Assembly: GCF_040115645.1 (NCBI RefSeq)
Contig: NW_027096018.1
Location: 992,001-1,056,000 of the forward strand
DNA: 64,000 nt
From: Euwallacea fornicatus
Lineage: Eukaryota > Arthropoda > Insecta > Coleoptera > Curculionidae
Direction of reading: 5' to 3'
Below, in pieces: positions 28,177 through 38,282 of this stretch. Made by a program: the position numbers and the translations under genes. The notes below the pieces were generated by a model. It worked only from the letters and a program-made list of their open reading frames with translations. It did not search any database and had not been told where the DNA came from. Within the stretch, counting starts at the first letter, position 1, and each line of letters opens with the position of its first letter.

Positions 28177-28260
28177 TTTTCGTTCGTGTTAATTCAAGTT
28201 ACTTCGGGTTAATTCGGATTAATTCGTGTTACTTCGGGTTTATTCGGGTTTGTTCGGGTT
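28177..28260. repeat. Decamer tract T1 (TTCGGGTTNR)n between N1 and N2
   Basis: About eight degenerate 10-bp units follow the N1 tail and end at TTCGGGTT, directly before the N2 5'UTR. Units vary at positions 4-6 and 9-10 (TTCGGGTTAA, TTCGGATTAA, TTCGTGTTAC, TTCGGGTTTA, TTCGGGTTTG). It is the apparent target sequence of the retrotransposons in this train. Confidence 0.88.
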
Positions 28261-28422
28261 CCCGTGGGTTGAGCTACCTATCGGGCGCGTCCTCCGGGTG
28301 GCGGATAGGGAAGCGGCCATTAACTCCTTTGGGTGTCAGTGGTCAGTGGGGGCCATAAGTCGCTGTTTTTCAGAGTAATCTAGAACGGCTACGAAAACCC
28401 CCACCGTGGACCAGCTCAAATA

Positions 28423-30228
28423 GTGATGACAATGCCTGATCACGAAAAAAATAAGACTACGGTGCAAGGGAGGGAAACCCTAGTACCGGTCGATATGGGG
28501 GTGGGCGACCAGGCCTCCCTCGACCGTCAGCCAATTACTGGTAGAAGATTTTTTGACTTGGGCAGACCAAGGAGTGTCTCACTCACCGGTGGGGAAATAT
28601 TCAAGAAAAGAAAATTTATAGATACGTCTTTTGGTAGAGTGGATAATGTAGAGCCGTATAAGGAAAAGGATTGTACAGCATGTAATGTATTGATAGATGC
28701 AATTCAAATGATAACGAAAATAGAAAAAATATTAGTGGCAAATGTTGAACAAAATACAAAAAAAGAAATCAAAGAGGCGGTGAGAAGATTGAGCAGACAA
28801 GTAGAGACTATAAATAGCGATATGGTAACTGAGTGGCTGACGCAGCATAAAAATTAAAAAGAAAAATTAACAATTGATGTGGACATACAGGTAAACCTAA
28901 AAAATATGGAAACTTATAATGCCTTTACACAAACTGCAAATGATGAAATTGATTCTATAGTCCCGAGTGATGATTATGGGTTATTTGTAGCTTTAAAGGA
29001 TAAAAAGTGGAGCAAAACTGTATTTAGAAATACAGAAATTAAAATAGGAAACCCTCTATTAACTAAGGACTGTACTGTGAAAGTTGCTATTGGTGAACTC
29101 ACAAATGATGACATCAACCAGGGCTTCGTAAACATGTACATGAAAAAATATCCTGAATTAAAAGATGTGGTGGACGATTTTGTTACGTTGGAGCAAAATT
29201 GCAAAATAAGAAGTAACGAAAAGGAAACTCAATTGAGAAATAAAATAATATCAATAAAATTTAATGGAACGGAAGAAGACCTTTTTATGAAAATGATAAA
29301 ACTAAAAAAATAATGCGGTAACGAGGAAATAATTGTGCTAAACCAACCAAATAAAATTAAATTAGATCATTTTCAAAAAATGATTGAACTACTATTCCAG
29401 GGGACAGACACCAATGTGTACATATACAGAGATAAAGATGAAAGTATTCAAGGAAAGCAATGGAAACGCAGGGAGCGACCGACGTATGCTGTTGTTGTTG
29501 GTAGTCAACAGAAAGGGTACAATGAGACACTTGCGGAAGTTAAAAAAGCCTTGGAAGGAAACAAAGTAACGGAGGACATTAGGTCAATAAAATCAACTAA
29601 AGAAGGAAAACTTATCATAACAACAGATAGAAGACAGGAAAGTATAGATGAAATACAGAGGATTTTAAAAGATGTGCAGGGGTATAATGAAAAGGACATT
29701 AAAAAATTTGGAAAAAGGGAAGATGGAACAGATTCAGTATATATTAGAGGCATAGACGCATTAACTAAAAGAGATAATGTAATTGAATCGATTAAGAGAG
29801 AAATTCCTCGGATAGCTTATTATTATATTAGTGAATTGAGGCCTATGAGTAATGGAATGCAAACTGTTACTATTAGTGCAGGGAAAAATAGCATTGATGC
29901 GTTATTACGTAAAAGAATAATTAAAATAGGGATGGTACGATGCTATGTAGAGAAAAGGCACATTATTAAAAGATGTTTGAAATGTTGGCAATATGATCAT
30001 ACAGTGGATAATTGTGAGGGTATAGATAGAAGAAACCAATGCTATAAATGTGGGAAGGAGGGGCATTCAATAAAAGACTATGATAACGGGGAGGAATGTC
30101 CCATATGTAAAGAAAGTGGACATTCGGCAGACAGGGGCAAATGTCAACTGTTTAAAAAACAATTATCTGTTGTTAGAAGAGAATATCGGAGAACTTTCTC
30201 TCAAATAAACCAAGAAACAAAAAGTTAA
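28423..30228 (+). pseudogene. N2 ORF1, gag-like nucleic-acid-binding protein (two nonsense codons)
   Basis: One reading frame of about 600 codons is interrupted by TAA at 28855-28857 and TAA at 29311-29313. The N-terminal region is polar, with the stretch GRETLVPV that recurs as GRETPVPV in N4 ORF1. The middle contains RPTYAVVVG, matching HPTYAIVVG in M1 ORF1 and KSYALVVS in N4. The C-terminus (29974-30144) has three retroviral-type knuckles: CLKCWQYDHTVDNC, CYKCGKEGHSIKDY and CPICKESGHSADRGKC. In the middle knuckle the last cysteine is replaced by tyrosine. ORF1 proteins of this clade bind element RNA in the ribonucleoprotein particle. The start ATG is chosen by the match to N4. Confidence 0.88.
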
Positions 30229-30318
30229 CTCTAGGAAAAGGAAATAAATAAATAAATAAATAAATCTGATAGTGTATATAAAACTCGCTCAAATTACTAT
30301 AATAATATAATAAATAAG

Positions 30319-33280
30319 ATGAAATACCTTGATAAAACGATAAAAGCCTTAAAAGAAATAAAAATTTTACAGATAAACCTAAACAGAAGACGTGTGGCGC
30401 ATGATGTGACATATAAAACAATACAAGAAAATAAGATTGATATTCTAATAGGACAGGAACCAAATATAAACCACTCTTATAAGCAATATTGTGATAGGAG
30501 AGGAGATTGTTTTGTTAATATGTATAATGCGGCCATTGATATAAAAAAAATGTATTCTGATGATGGTTTTGTAGCAGTGGAGACAAATCTATTTATTGTA
30601 ATATCGGTATATTTTTCCCCAAATAGAGCCATTGAGGAGTTTAAAGAGATGATAAATAAACTTGAAGAATTTCTAAAGCAACAACATAAAGAAACTATAA
30701 TTGCTGGTGATTTAAACGCGAAAACACATGTTTTTTATTCTAAAAATAAAAATGACAGGGGTCGAATTTTGGAAGAGTTTATCGATGCAGGAAATTTTAT
30801 CGTGATAAATGATGGGTGCAAACCAACTTTTGTTGGAGCAAATGGTTCGTCAATTATAGATTTTACCATAGCAACGGCTGGCATAGGACGCCTTATTACA
30901 CAATGGACGGTACAGGACCAGTGGGAAAATATGAGCGATCACCGTACTTTAACGTACAGAATTCAGTGCGGGGTAGAACAAGTAATGGTAGAGCCGTATA
31001 GATGGAAATTCCCTAGTGGCGACAATCAGAGGGCTTGGCAAAAATTTATTGACGATTGTACGGGTGTTTTTATAACGGGAACTGGACCGGAACAAATTAT
31101 GAATACTCTGAAAAAAATATGCGATAAACAATTTCGTAAAGGAACCCATGCCAATAAACCTTCGGTATATTGGTGGAATTCTGATATCGCGGAGAAAAGA
31201 AAAATGTGTATTAAAATTAGAAGAGAATTAACTAGAAATCGGTCAAAAAATAATGTACTAACAAAAAAACTGGAGGGTGAATTGAAGAAGGCTAAAAAAG
31301 AACTGAAAAGAGAAATTAACAAAAGCAAAAAAAGAAATTGGATAAAACTATGTGAGGAATTAAATGACGATCCTTGGGGCAAAGCCTATCAAATTATTAT
31401 GAAAAGATTCAAATTAACTAAATTTCAAAAAATTAGTGAAGATATAATTGATCGAGAAGTTGAAAAGTTATTTCCTATTGAGCCTAAAGGTGTCTGGGTG
31501 AGTCCAGTTGGGTTGCACAGTGCTATTAAGGAATTTACAGTAAAAGAACTGGATAAAGCTTTGTCTCAAATTAAAATAAAAAAAGCTCCGGGTCCTGATG
31601 GTTTTATACCGGATATGGTCAGGAAGCTGGTTTCGACTTATAAAAACGACTGCTTGAAAGTTTATAATGAGTGTCTGATAAAAGGAGAATTCCCGGAAGT
31701 ATGGAAAATAGCTAGACTTATACTAATAGAGAAACCAAAAAAAGCGGATAATATACAAACCTATAGGCCTTTATGTCTTATAAGTGTTTTTGGAAAACTA
31801 TTTGAATTGTTAATTAAAAATAGACTACAAAAGGAAATAGATGAAAGGAATATGATACATAGGGACCAATATGGATTTGTTAAAGGTAATTCAACTGAAA
31901 ATGCATTAGGGAAAGTTAAAAATATAGTGGATGATATAAATAGGAAAGCGCATAAAAATAAGGAAATTGCTGTTATGGTTATGATTGATATACGAAATGC
32001 GTTTAATACGGTATTGAGGACAAAAATAATTAATACTTTACAAGATAATAAAATTAGTGCTTATTTAATTAAAATTCTGCAATCTTATATGAGTAATAGA
32101 AAAATAATTAAACCAAATGGAAAATTGGTAGAAGTTACTTGTGGATTCCTCAGGAATCCATTTTAGGGCCGGTGTTGTGGAATATTTTCTATAACAAAAT
32201 TTTGGAAACTGGGATTGATCCGAAGGTGTCTTTGATAGCGTATGCTGACGATTTGGCGATAGTGGTAAAAGGGAAAATAACTGAAGAAATAAAAGAAACT
32301 ATTCTATATTCAATAAACAAAATAACTAACATTCTGGAAAAGGAAATGAAACTAAAAGTGGAATACTCTAAAACTGAAATGCTGATTATAGCAGGAAGGA
32401 GAAAGTGCGAAAAATTAAATATAACAATCGCAAATGGCATAAATTTGGAAAGTAAAAAGTTTGTGAAATATCTTGGAATATACTTGGATAAGGATTTTAG
32501 AATGAATGAACACGTCATTCAAATGAGTTTAAGGGCCAATAAAATAATCAATCATTTCAATAGATATATACCAACGATACGAGGATCGAGAACAGGGAAA
32601 CGAAGGATAATAGCAAGCGTGGTGATTTCTACAATTTTATATGGTGTACAATTTTGGGAAAAAGTTACAAGACACAAAAAATATGCAAATAAGTTAAAGG
32701 CTGTAAATCGTCGTCTATGATTAATTATTACCAGTGCCTATCGTACTGCTCCCATAGATGCTGTTGAGGCTATTGCAAGCATGGTTCCTATAGATTTACT
32801 GATTCAAGAAAGATGTAATTTAAGAAGAGGAAACAGTAAAGACAAAATAATGGAAAGAAATAAAACTATGGAAAATTGGCAGCGAAGATGGAACATATAT
32901 GGGGGATGGACAAAAGTTTTTATTAGAGATGTAAGGAAATGGTTTGGTAGTGAGACGGATTATTATGTGACACAGGCTTTGACGGGTCATGGGATTTTTG
33001 GAACATATCTCTACAAAATAAAAAAGGCTGGTTCTGAAGAGTGTTGGTATTGTGAAAATGTCGATAGTCCGGAACATACTCTTTTCTTATGTGAGAAATT
33101 TAAATTACAGAGAGCGTAGCAAGACGAGTTATAGGTGTGGAAGTTACTAAGAAGAATGTTGCTGAACTTATGGAGGGATCGGATGAGACGAGACAGGCTG
33201 TGATTGAGATGTTGAGAGGAATTATGAAGACCAAAGAGGAGGAAGAAAGGAGACGTGAAGCTGTGAAGTCTAGAAGATAA
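30319..33280 (+). pseudogene. N2 ORF2, endonuclease-reverse transcriptase (frameshifted)
   Basis: The start codon lies 90 bases after ORF1. Domains in order: AP-like endonuclease (LQINLNRRR, GQEPN, GDLNAK, MSDHRTL), a basic linker (YWWNSDIAEKRK), reverse transcriptase with GPDGF, RPLCLISV and the YADD catalytic box at 32241-32252, and a C-terminal CCHC knuckle (CWYCENVDSPEHTLFLC, about 33041-33095). Breaks: a frameshift near 32139-32166 where a GVPQGS-like motif is expected, TGA at 32718-32720, and a frameshift near 33115. The last segment runs in a third frame to TAA at 33278-33280. Length and order fit R1-clade ORF2, which nicks the target and copies RNA into it. Confidence 0.9.
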
Positions 33281-33688
33281 TGATAGAAAATGGATAGACC
33301 AAAGATAAATAAGAATGAACAGAAAAAAATATATATAATAATAATGATAATAATAATAATAAAGGAAAAAGAAGGGAAAAAAGAAGGAAGAAGATACAAA
33401 AAGGAAAAAAAAGGGAAAAGAAAGAAAAATGGGAAGGGAATAGAAAAGAAAAGGGAGAGAATGGAGGGATAGGAGAATAGCACAAAAGACACAGTATCCA
33501 CCCCCTCCCCCGAAGTAATGCCTCGCGGCGGTTCCGGAGGGAGAAAGCCCTAGGGTGAAGAGAGGAAATCTGAGGGTTTTAGTGGGTATTGCACATGCGC
33601 ACGCCGAGTCCCACATACCCAGGTCAACATAACATCATACCACCAATGACCTGGAATGCGTAAATGCATTTTTGCCCTACACCTCTAT
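33281..33688 (+). other. N2 3'UTR
   Basis: No gene. It begins with an A/T and purine-rich low-complexity run (about 33320-33475). Next comes CCCCGAAGTAATGCC with GGCGGTTCCGG (about 33509-33539), which is shared with N3 and in shorter form N1. Last come the TTTTAGTGGGTA box and the hairpins, ending in CTCTATAAAA at the poly(A). Confidence 0.85.
33577..33654 (+). promoter_or_regulatory. N2 3'UTR conserved box and paired hairpin
   Basis: TTTTAGTGGGTA lies at 33577-33588. GTGGG (33582-33586) can pair with CCCAC (33610-33614). Immediately 3', CCAGGTCA (33619-33626) pairs perfectly with TGACCTGG (33647-33654) around a 20-nt loop. The same two-helix arrangement occurs in N3 and M1 with different stem bases. 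Inferred reverse-transcriptase recognition structure. Confidence 0.65.
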
Positions 33689-33697
33689 AAAAAAAAA

Positions 33698-33789
33698 GGG
33701 TTTGTTCGGGTTTATTCGGGTTTGTTCGGGTTAATTCGGGTTTATTCGGATTAATTCGGGTTATTTCGGGTTTATTAGGGTTTGTTCGG
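33698..33789. repeat. Decamer tract T2 (TTCGGGTTNR)n between N2 and N3
   Basis: The tract begins GGGTTTG directly at the N2 poly(A), continues as about nine 10-bp units, and ends at TTCGG before the N3 5'UTR. One unit reads TTAGGGTTTG and one TTCGGATTAA. Confidence 0.9.
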
Positions 33790-34351
33790 CCTCCCGATGT
33801 GTCTCCACTTTGTCGTAGTGGAAGGGCTTGTACTCATCCAATGATCCCAAAGGCCATGCCGGTGGTAGCGTAGCTACTGGCGGGTCTTAACTTGCCGGAC
33901 GGGCGGAGGGAGAGGATGAGGACTAAGAGAGGCACACAAACACAAGCAGGAAGAATCATGAACAGCAAATAAGTGGATCTTTCATTACCTCCTCAGGGGT
34001 GCTCGGAGCCCCAGAAGACGGCGGGCGAGTCGCCGAAGCAGGCCTCGCTGACTGTCGAAATTCAACGACTGCCTTCAAAGGAAGGGTGCGCGATGGACCC
34101 CAAGGTCGCCACCCCGGTAAGTACTACTGGGAAGAGAGGAGGTACCAACACAGAATGGCCGAATCTAAAAGAGAAGGGAAGAATGGGGAGCCGGGAAGAA
34201 TATCAAGCCGATGACGAGGGGAGAAAGCCTTCAAAAGACTGGGACCAGGAGTGCGACGTGCGGAGACCGGGAGAAGGGATTTGCAACAAGCACAAAGGTC
34301 TAGAGGACGCCACCGAGAAGCAAAGAGGCACCGTCCGTCGATGCAGGTGCC
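33790..34351 (+). other. N3 5'UTR and unclear ORF1 start
   Basis: Starts CTCCCGATGTG directly after the decamer tract. An open frame at 33973-34362 (ATG at 34093) and a shorter one at 33999-34214 cover part of it. Neither is recognisable by comparison with N2 or N4 ORF1, and the recognisable ORF1 frame is closed by TAG at 34301-34303. A frameshifted N-terminus of ORF1 is possible but not shown. Confidence 0.5.
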
Positions 34352-34872
34352 ATGGGTTCTAGCGTGAACCCATCACAAATTCTCAAGGGTACAGACGACA
34401 TTTTAGCCAGCGATAAAAGATCTGCCGACATGCCAAGTACTGTCGGAAACACATTCGCCGCAGAAACTGTAGCCGAACCAGATTGCACACGCGAGGAAGA
34501 AAAGGAAACTACAAGCAACGGGAAACGAGAAATCACTGTTATCTCTGAAAAACCGAGTAAAAAGAAAGGAAGCATCGAGGTAACAGGCTTCATCGAAATC
34601 CTGAAAGACTTAGAGAGGTTAGTTACACAGCTGGGAAACAACATCGAGAATAACACAAAGAAGGAAATAAAGGATATTGCAATCAAACTGGGGAAGAACA
34701 CTAACAGATTAAAACGAATGGAAATCGTAGACTGGCTGGAGTCTAATAAACACGAAGAAATGGAAATGGTGCGGAAAATAGATAAAGGCATACAGACGGA
34801 ACAGACTGGCCTGCCAAAACGTAACAACGATTCGGCCGACAAACAAACGGAAATTGAGATAAGACGGATACT
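34352..34872 (+). pseudogene. N3 ORF1, 5' segment (interrupted by M1)
   Basis: Frame from ATG at 34352 (MGSSVNPSQILKG...) through an acidic and basic charged region to IEIRRIL at the M1 junction. The stretch NNTKKEIKDIAIKLG resembles QNTKKEIKEAVRRLS of N2 ORF1, which supports ORF1 identity. The open frame continues past 34872 only because it reads by chance into M1. The remaining part of ORF1 starts at 41201. Confidence 0.82.
34858..34872. repeat. Target-site duplication of M1, left copy (15 bp)
   Basis: GATAAGACGGATACT occurs here directly before the poly(T) of M1, and again at 41201-41215 directly after its 5' end. The last T could belong to the tail, so the length is 14-15 bp. Confidence 0.93.
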
Positions 34873-34910
34873 TTTTTTTTTTTTTGCCGAGGAAAAAATC
34901 TTCAAAAGAC

Positions 34911-35008
34911 ACCCGGCCTGTTGTTCTGGCGGCCGGGTAGTGTGGGATTCACCAAAGGGACACTCTCCGGCGCTAACCGACGGTCCCCGAGCGCCTACCC
35001 ACTAAAAA
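34911..35008 (-). promoter_or_regulatory. M1 3'UTR conserved box and hairpin
   Basis: On the - strand the TTTTAGTGGGTA box lies at 34997-35008. It is followed by a structured region and then ACCCGGCC/GGCCGGGT paired arms (34931-34938 with 34911-34918) around a 12-nt loop. The loop, GCCAGAACAACA, differs from the N3 loop GCCAGAACATCA at one base. A T-A stem pair of N3 is a C-G pair here, a compensatory change. Confidence 0.75.
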
Positions 35009-35106
35009 AACCCCGTTCTCTCTTGTTAGCTGCCAAGACCCGGTACCGTCCCTAGGGACATCTCATCAGTGTCTTGATAGTGTGGTGCGCTATGATGCGC
35101 TGTCAT

Positions 35107-38100
35107 CTATTGGGAGTTCTCTTCGCTTGATGGAGAGTCCTCCTCGCTGTTTGCGTAGGCCTTCGGTTCTGATTGGACCTTTGTCCGTTCTTCGATTTCC
35201 TTCCGTTTGATCATGCTCGTGATTGTTTCGGTGGCTGCGTTCCACTTATCGGCGCTCTGGAGCATCCTGTCGATAAGTGTTTCCGGTGTTATTTCCTTCT
35301 GCGGATTTTGTCGACCGTCGTTCACGCACTCGGACAGCCTCTGTCTCAGATCATCGTACTTGGGACAAGTGAAAACGACGTGCTCTGCTGTGTCGTCGAC
35401 ACTGCAGATATCACAGTTCATCTCCGTCTTGCCCAAGCGGTGCGTGAAGTGTCGGAAGCAACCGTGGCCGCTGAATGCTTGGGTCAGGTGATGGTTCAGC
35501 CGTCGATGTTTACAGTCGATCCATCCTTGTAGGTCCGGGATTAGGCGTTTCTTCCATTGTGCTTTGTCCTGGAGACGCGTCCATTGGGCCTGCTACTTGT
35601 CGATGGTGGTTTTACGCGCCTCCTTCTTGTCCGCTTCGGTCACTCGTGGTCTGCCGTGCAGCTCCATTCTCTCTTCTATTAATAGGTCGATGGGGGGTAC
35701 GCCGGCCAGTACCAGGACTGCGTCCAGTGATACCGTGCGGTACGCGCACACGACTCTCAACAGTGCTTTGCGTTGGACGCTCAGCATCATGTTTCTGTAC
35801 TTTCGGACGCTCCTAACTTGTCCCCAAACAGGGGCTGCGTACAAAAGCGCCGACTGTATCACTCCGTATAGGAGGCGTCTCTTTTGTGTCGTAGGACCTT
35901 CGATCGATGGCATCACGCGCTGTAGGTGGCTCAGCTTGTTGAGGCTCTTTCTGCATATCTCCAAGACGTGGTTCGAAAAGGACAAGTTCTCTCCGAAATG
36001 AACTCCGAGGTATCTTAGTGATTTTTGTGGTTCTATCTTGTGATCTCCGGCGCGGAAAGATATTCCTCTCTTGTCTCTCCTTCCGCACAGGATCACGGCT
36101 TCCGTTTTTTCTGGAGCTAGCTGTAGAGAATTTTCTCGGAGCCATCTCTCGCATCTTGCCATAGCGGCGTTCGCTTCTGTCTTCATGTCTTCGGGGTCGT
36201 CGCCGCAGACCACAAGTGCAATGTCGTCAGCGTATCCTATGGGGATCACCTTGCGGTTCCTCGACTCTGCCACCTCGAGGATAGGGTCATACAGGACGTT
36301 CCAGAGCAGGGGTCCTAGGACCGAGCCTTGTGGTATTCCCCTCGACATTTGGAAGTCCGCTTCCTTGTCTACTATCACCGTTCTGGAGGTGAAGTAGTCG
36401 GCAATTATATTCGTTAGGCACTTGGAAATCCTTCTGGAGTTGAGTTCTCTTATCAGTCCGGACCAGGAGGCGCTGTTGAAGGCGTTACGAACATCAAGAG
36501 TGATGAGCGCACACCACCTTTTGCTCCTCCGGCCCGCGTTGTTCTCTTCGATTGCCTTGGCTATTCTCAGGACTCGGTCCATCGCGTGTCCTGTGGATCT
36601 GCCCTTTCTGAATCCGTATTGTTTGTCCGACAGCGGCCGTCTTGCCTCGAGTTCTTTCTCCAGTCTGGCCTTGATCAGGTGTTCGTACAGTTTGGCCGCC
36701 GCATCCGTGAGACAGATGGGCCTGTACGACCCCGGGTGATCCCCGTCCTTGTTCGGTTTTAGCAGCAGCAGCAGCTTGGCGGTCTTCCAGGATTTGGGGA
36801 ATTCCTGGTTCTCCATTAGTTGATTTAGGAGCTTCAGCCACGTTTCTGGGTGGGCTTCCACGCTGTACTTTACCGCGTCCACGGAGAAGCCGTCTGGACC
36901 TGGGGACGCGGCACTCTTCAATTTCATGGCTGCCTCTCGAAGTTCTTCTTCCGTGAACAAGGTAAGCTCCACCGGCAGAATCTTGTCGGGCACGAAGCCC
37001 ATTCCGTCTGGGAAGAGGTGTCTCGCTATGGTCATCTTTCTCTCCGTTGTTAGCTCGAAGGAATTTCTTGTTGGTTTCAGGAATTGCATGGCCATCCTGT
37101 ATCCGTCACCCCAAATATTCTCTTCGAGGTCGCGACACAGCTCTCGCCATTTGTTCTTCTTTTCCCTGGCAATCGCCTTCTTCAGCGTCTTCTTGGCTTC
37201 CTTGTATTCCCGCCAAGCTGCCTTTTGTTCTTCCAGCCTTTCGTCGCTTTCGGTTTTCGTGTTCGCTCGAAGGGCGCGTCTCCTGCATCTGATGGTGTCC
37301 TTCCTAATTTCTTAGACTTGGGAATTCCACCAGTACGGCTGGGTCATGGGCTGGCTCTCCGGGATGACGTGGCTCTTCCGACATGCCTTCTTCATCATCT
37401 TGACGATCTCTTCTCCTGTGTGAATAGGGTCGACGCTTAGTCTTTGCCTCGTTTCTAGAAGGCTCTCGAAAGCATTTAGAAACGGGTCTTTGCTCAATTT
37501 CTTGCGTCAACCCGTCGGATCGTTCTTCCGTCTTTCCTTGGTGGAATTTCCTACTTCGAACAGGATGTGCTTGTGGGGGGAACACGGTTCGTTCCTTAAG
37601 ACTTGCCAGTTTGCAGCTTGAGTTGCCAATCTCATGCTGACAAACGTGAGGTCTATGCACGACCACTGTTCCCGCCTGACGAACGTCGGTTCGCCGTTGT
37701 TCAGGACTATCATATTCAGTCCTGCGCACATCTGCGATAAGGCCGCTCCCCTGTACTCCTCCATCCTCGACCCCCATTCTGGGGATTTGGCGTTGAAGTC
37801 TCCCAGGAGGATCCATTCCTTTCTCGCGTCTCTCATCTCTGATTGGATGGTATCCAGTCGTTGGAAGAATTGCTGTCTGGGGCAATTTGGCGAAATGTAG
37901 CAAGCTAGGATGTTGTAGCTTTCTCCCTCCATTAGTACCGCGCCTTCTAGGCTTTTTGCTTTGGCTATTCTGATGGTCTTGTTTCTCACCAGAATTACCA
38001 CGTCTCCCAGTCGATCCACGGTCCATCTGCGACTGTTCTCAACCAAGTGTCTATTCGGTTCACTTGCTACAATCACATCTACCTCTCGCTTAGCTGCTTC

Positions 38101-38184
38101 AAGATAAGCCATGTCGTGCGCTTTCTTCGAGCGATCCGCGTTGATCTGTAGGAATCTGCAGTTTTGGAAGACTGCAGTGTTCAT
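35107..38184 (-). pseudogene. M1 ORF2, endonuclease-reverse transcriptase (three nonsense codons)
   Basis: One frame of about 1025 codons. The endonuclease begins FLQINADRSKKAHDM and has ASEPN and LLGDFNAKSPEWGS. The usual C-terminal SDH is read here as SPHKH, so a catalytic residue seems lost. Next come a linker with YWWNSQ, a reverse transcriptase with GPDGFSVDAVK, YRPICLTDA, IPQGSVLGPLLWN and YADD (36223-36234), and a C-terminal knuckle CDICSVDDTAEHVVFTC (near 35375-35430). In-frame stops: TGA at 37507-37509, TAA at 37312-37314 and TAG at 35593-35595. The frame is otherwise continuous, which suggests fairly recent death. The start lies 98 bases after the ORF1 stop. Confidence 0.92.
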
Positions 38185-38282
38185 CTTTGGGCTAGTTGTA
38201 GCTGTATAAATTTGCTAACCTAGGAAGGGCTAAAACTTAAGAATTTAGGGTTAGAACTTAAGACTAAAAAAGCCTGAAAACT

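Larger units (their letters stand above)
28261..33697 (+). mobile_element. N2: full-length but inactive R1-clade non-LTR retrotransposon
   Basis: Order: 5'UTR (28261-28422), ORF1 (28423-30228), an (AAAT)n-containing spacer, ORF2 (30319-33280), 3'UTR, and poly(A) at 33689-33697. Decamer tracts T1 and T2 flank it on both sides. Its coding DNA is much more A+T-rich than N3 or M1. Stops and frameshifts in both ORFs show it is dead. Confidence 0.92.

Noticed and set aside
33011..33616. 201-codon - strand frame rich in F, S and L
   Set aside because: Low-complexity antisense of the purine-rich N2 3'UTR.
34873..35005. Continuation of the N3 ORF1 frame past 34872
   Set aside because: It reads through the poly(T) and 3'UTR of M1 on the wrong strand.
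37304..38026. 240-codon - strand frame overlapping M1 ORF2
   Set aside because: An alternate frame of the endonuclease region; the motifs are in the other frame.
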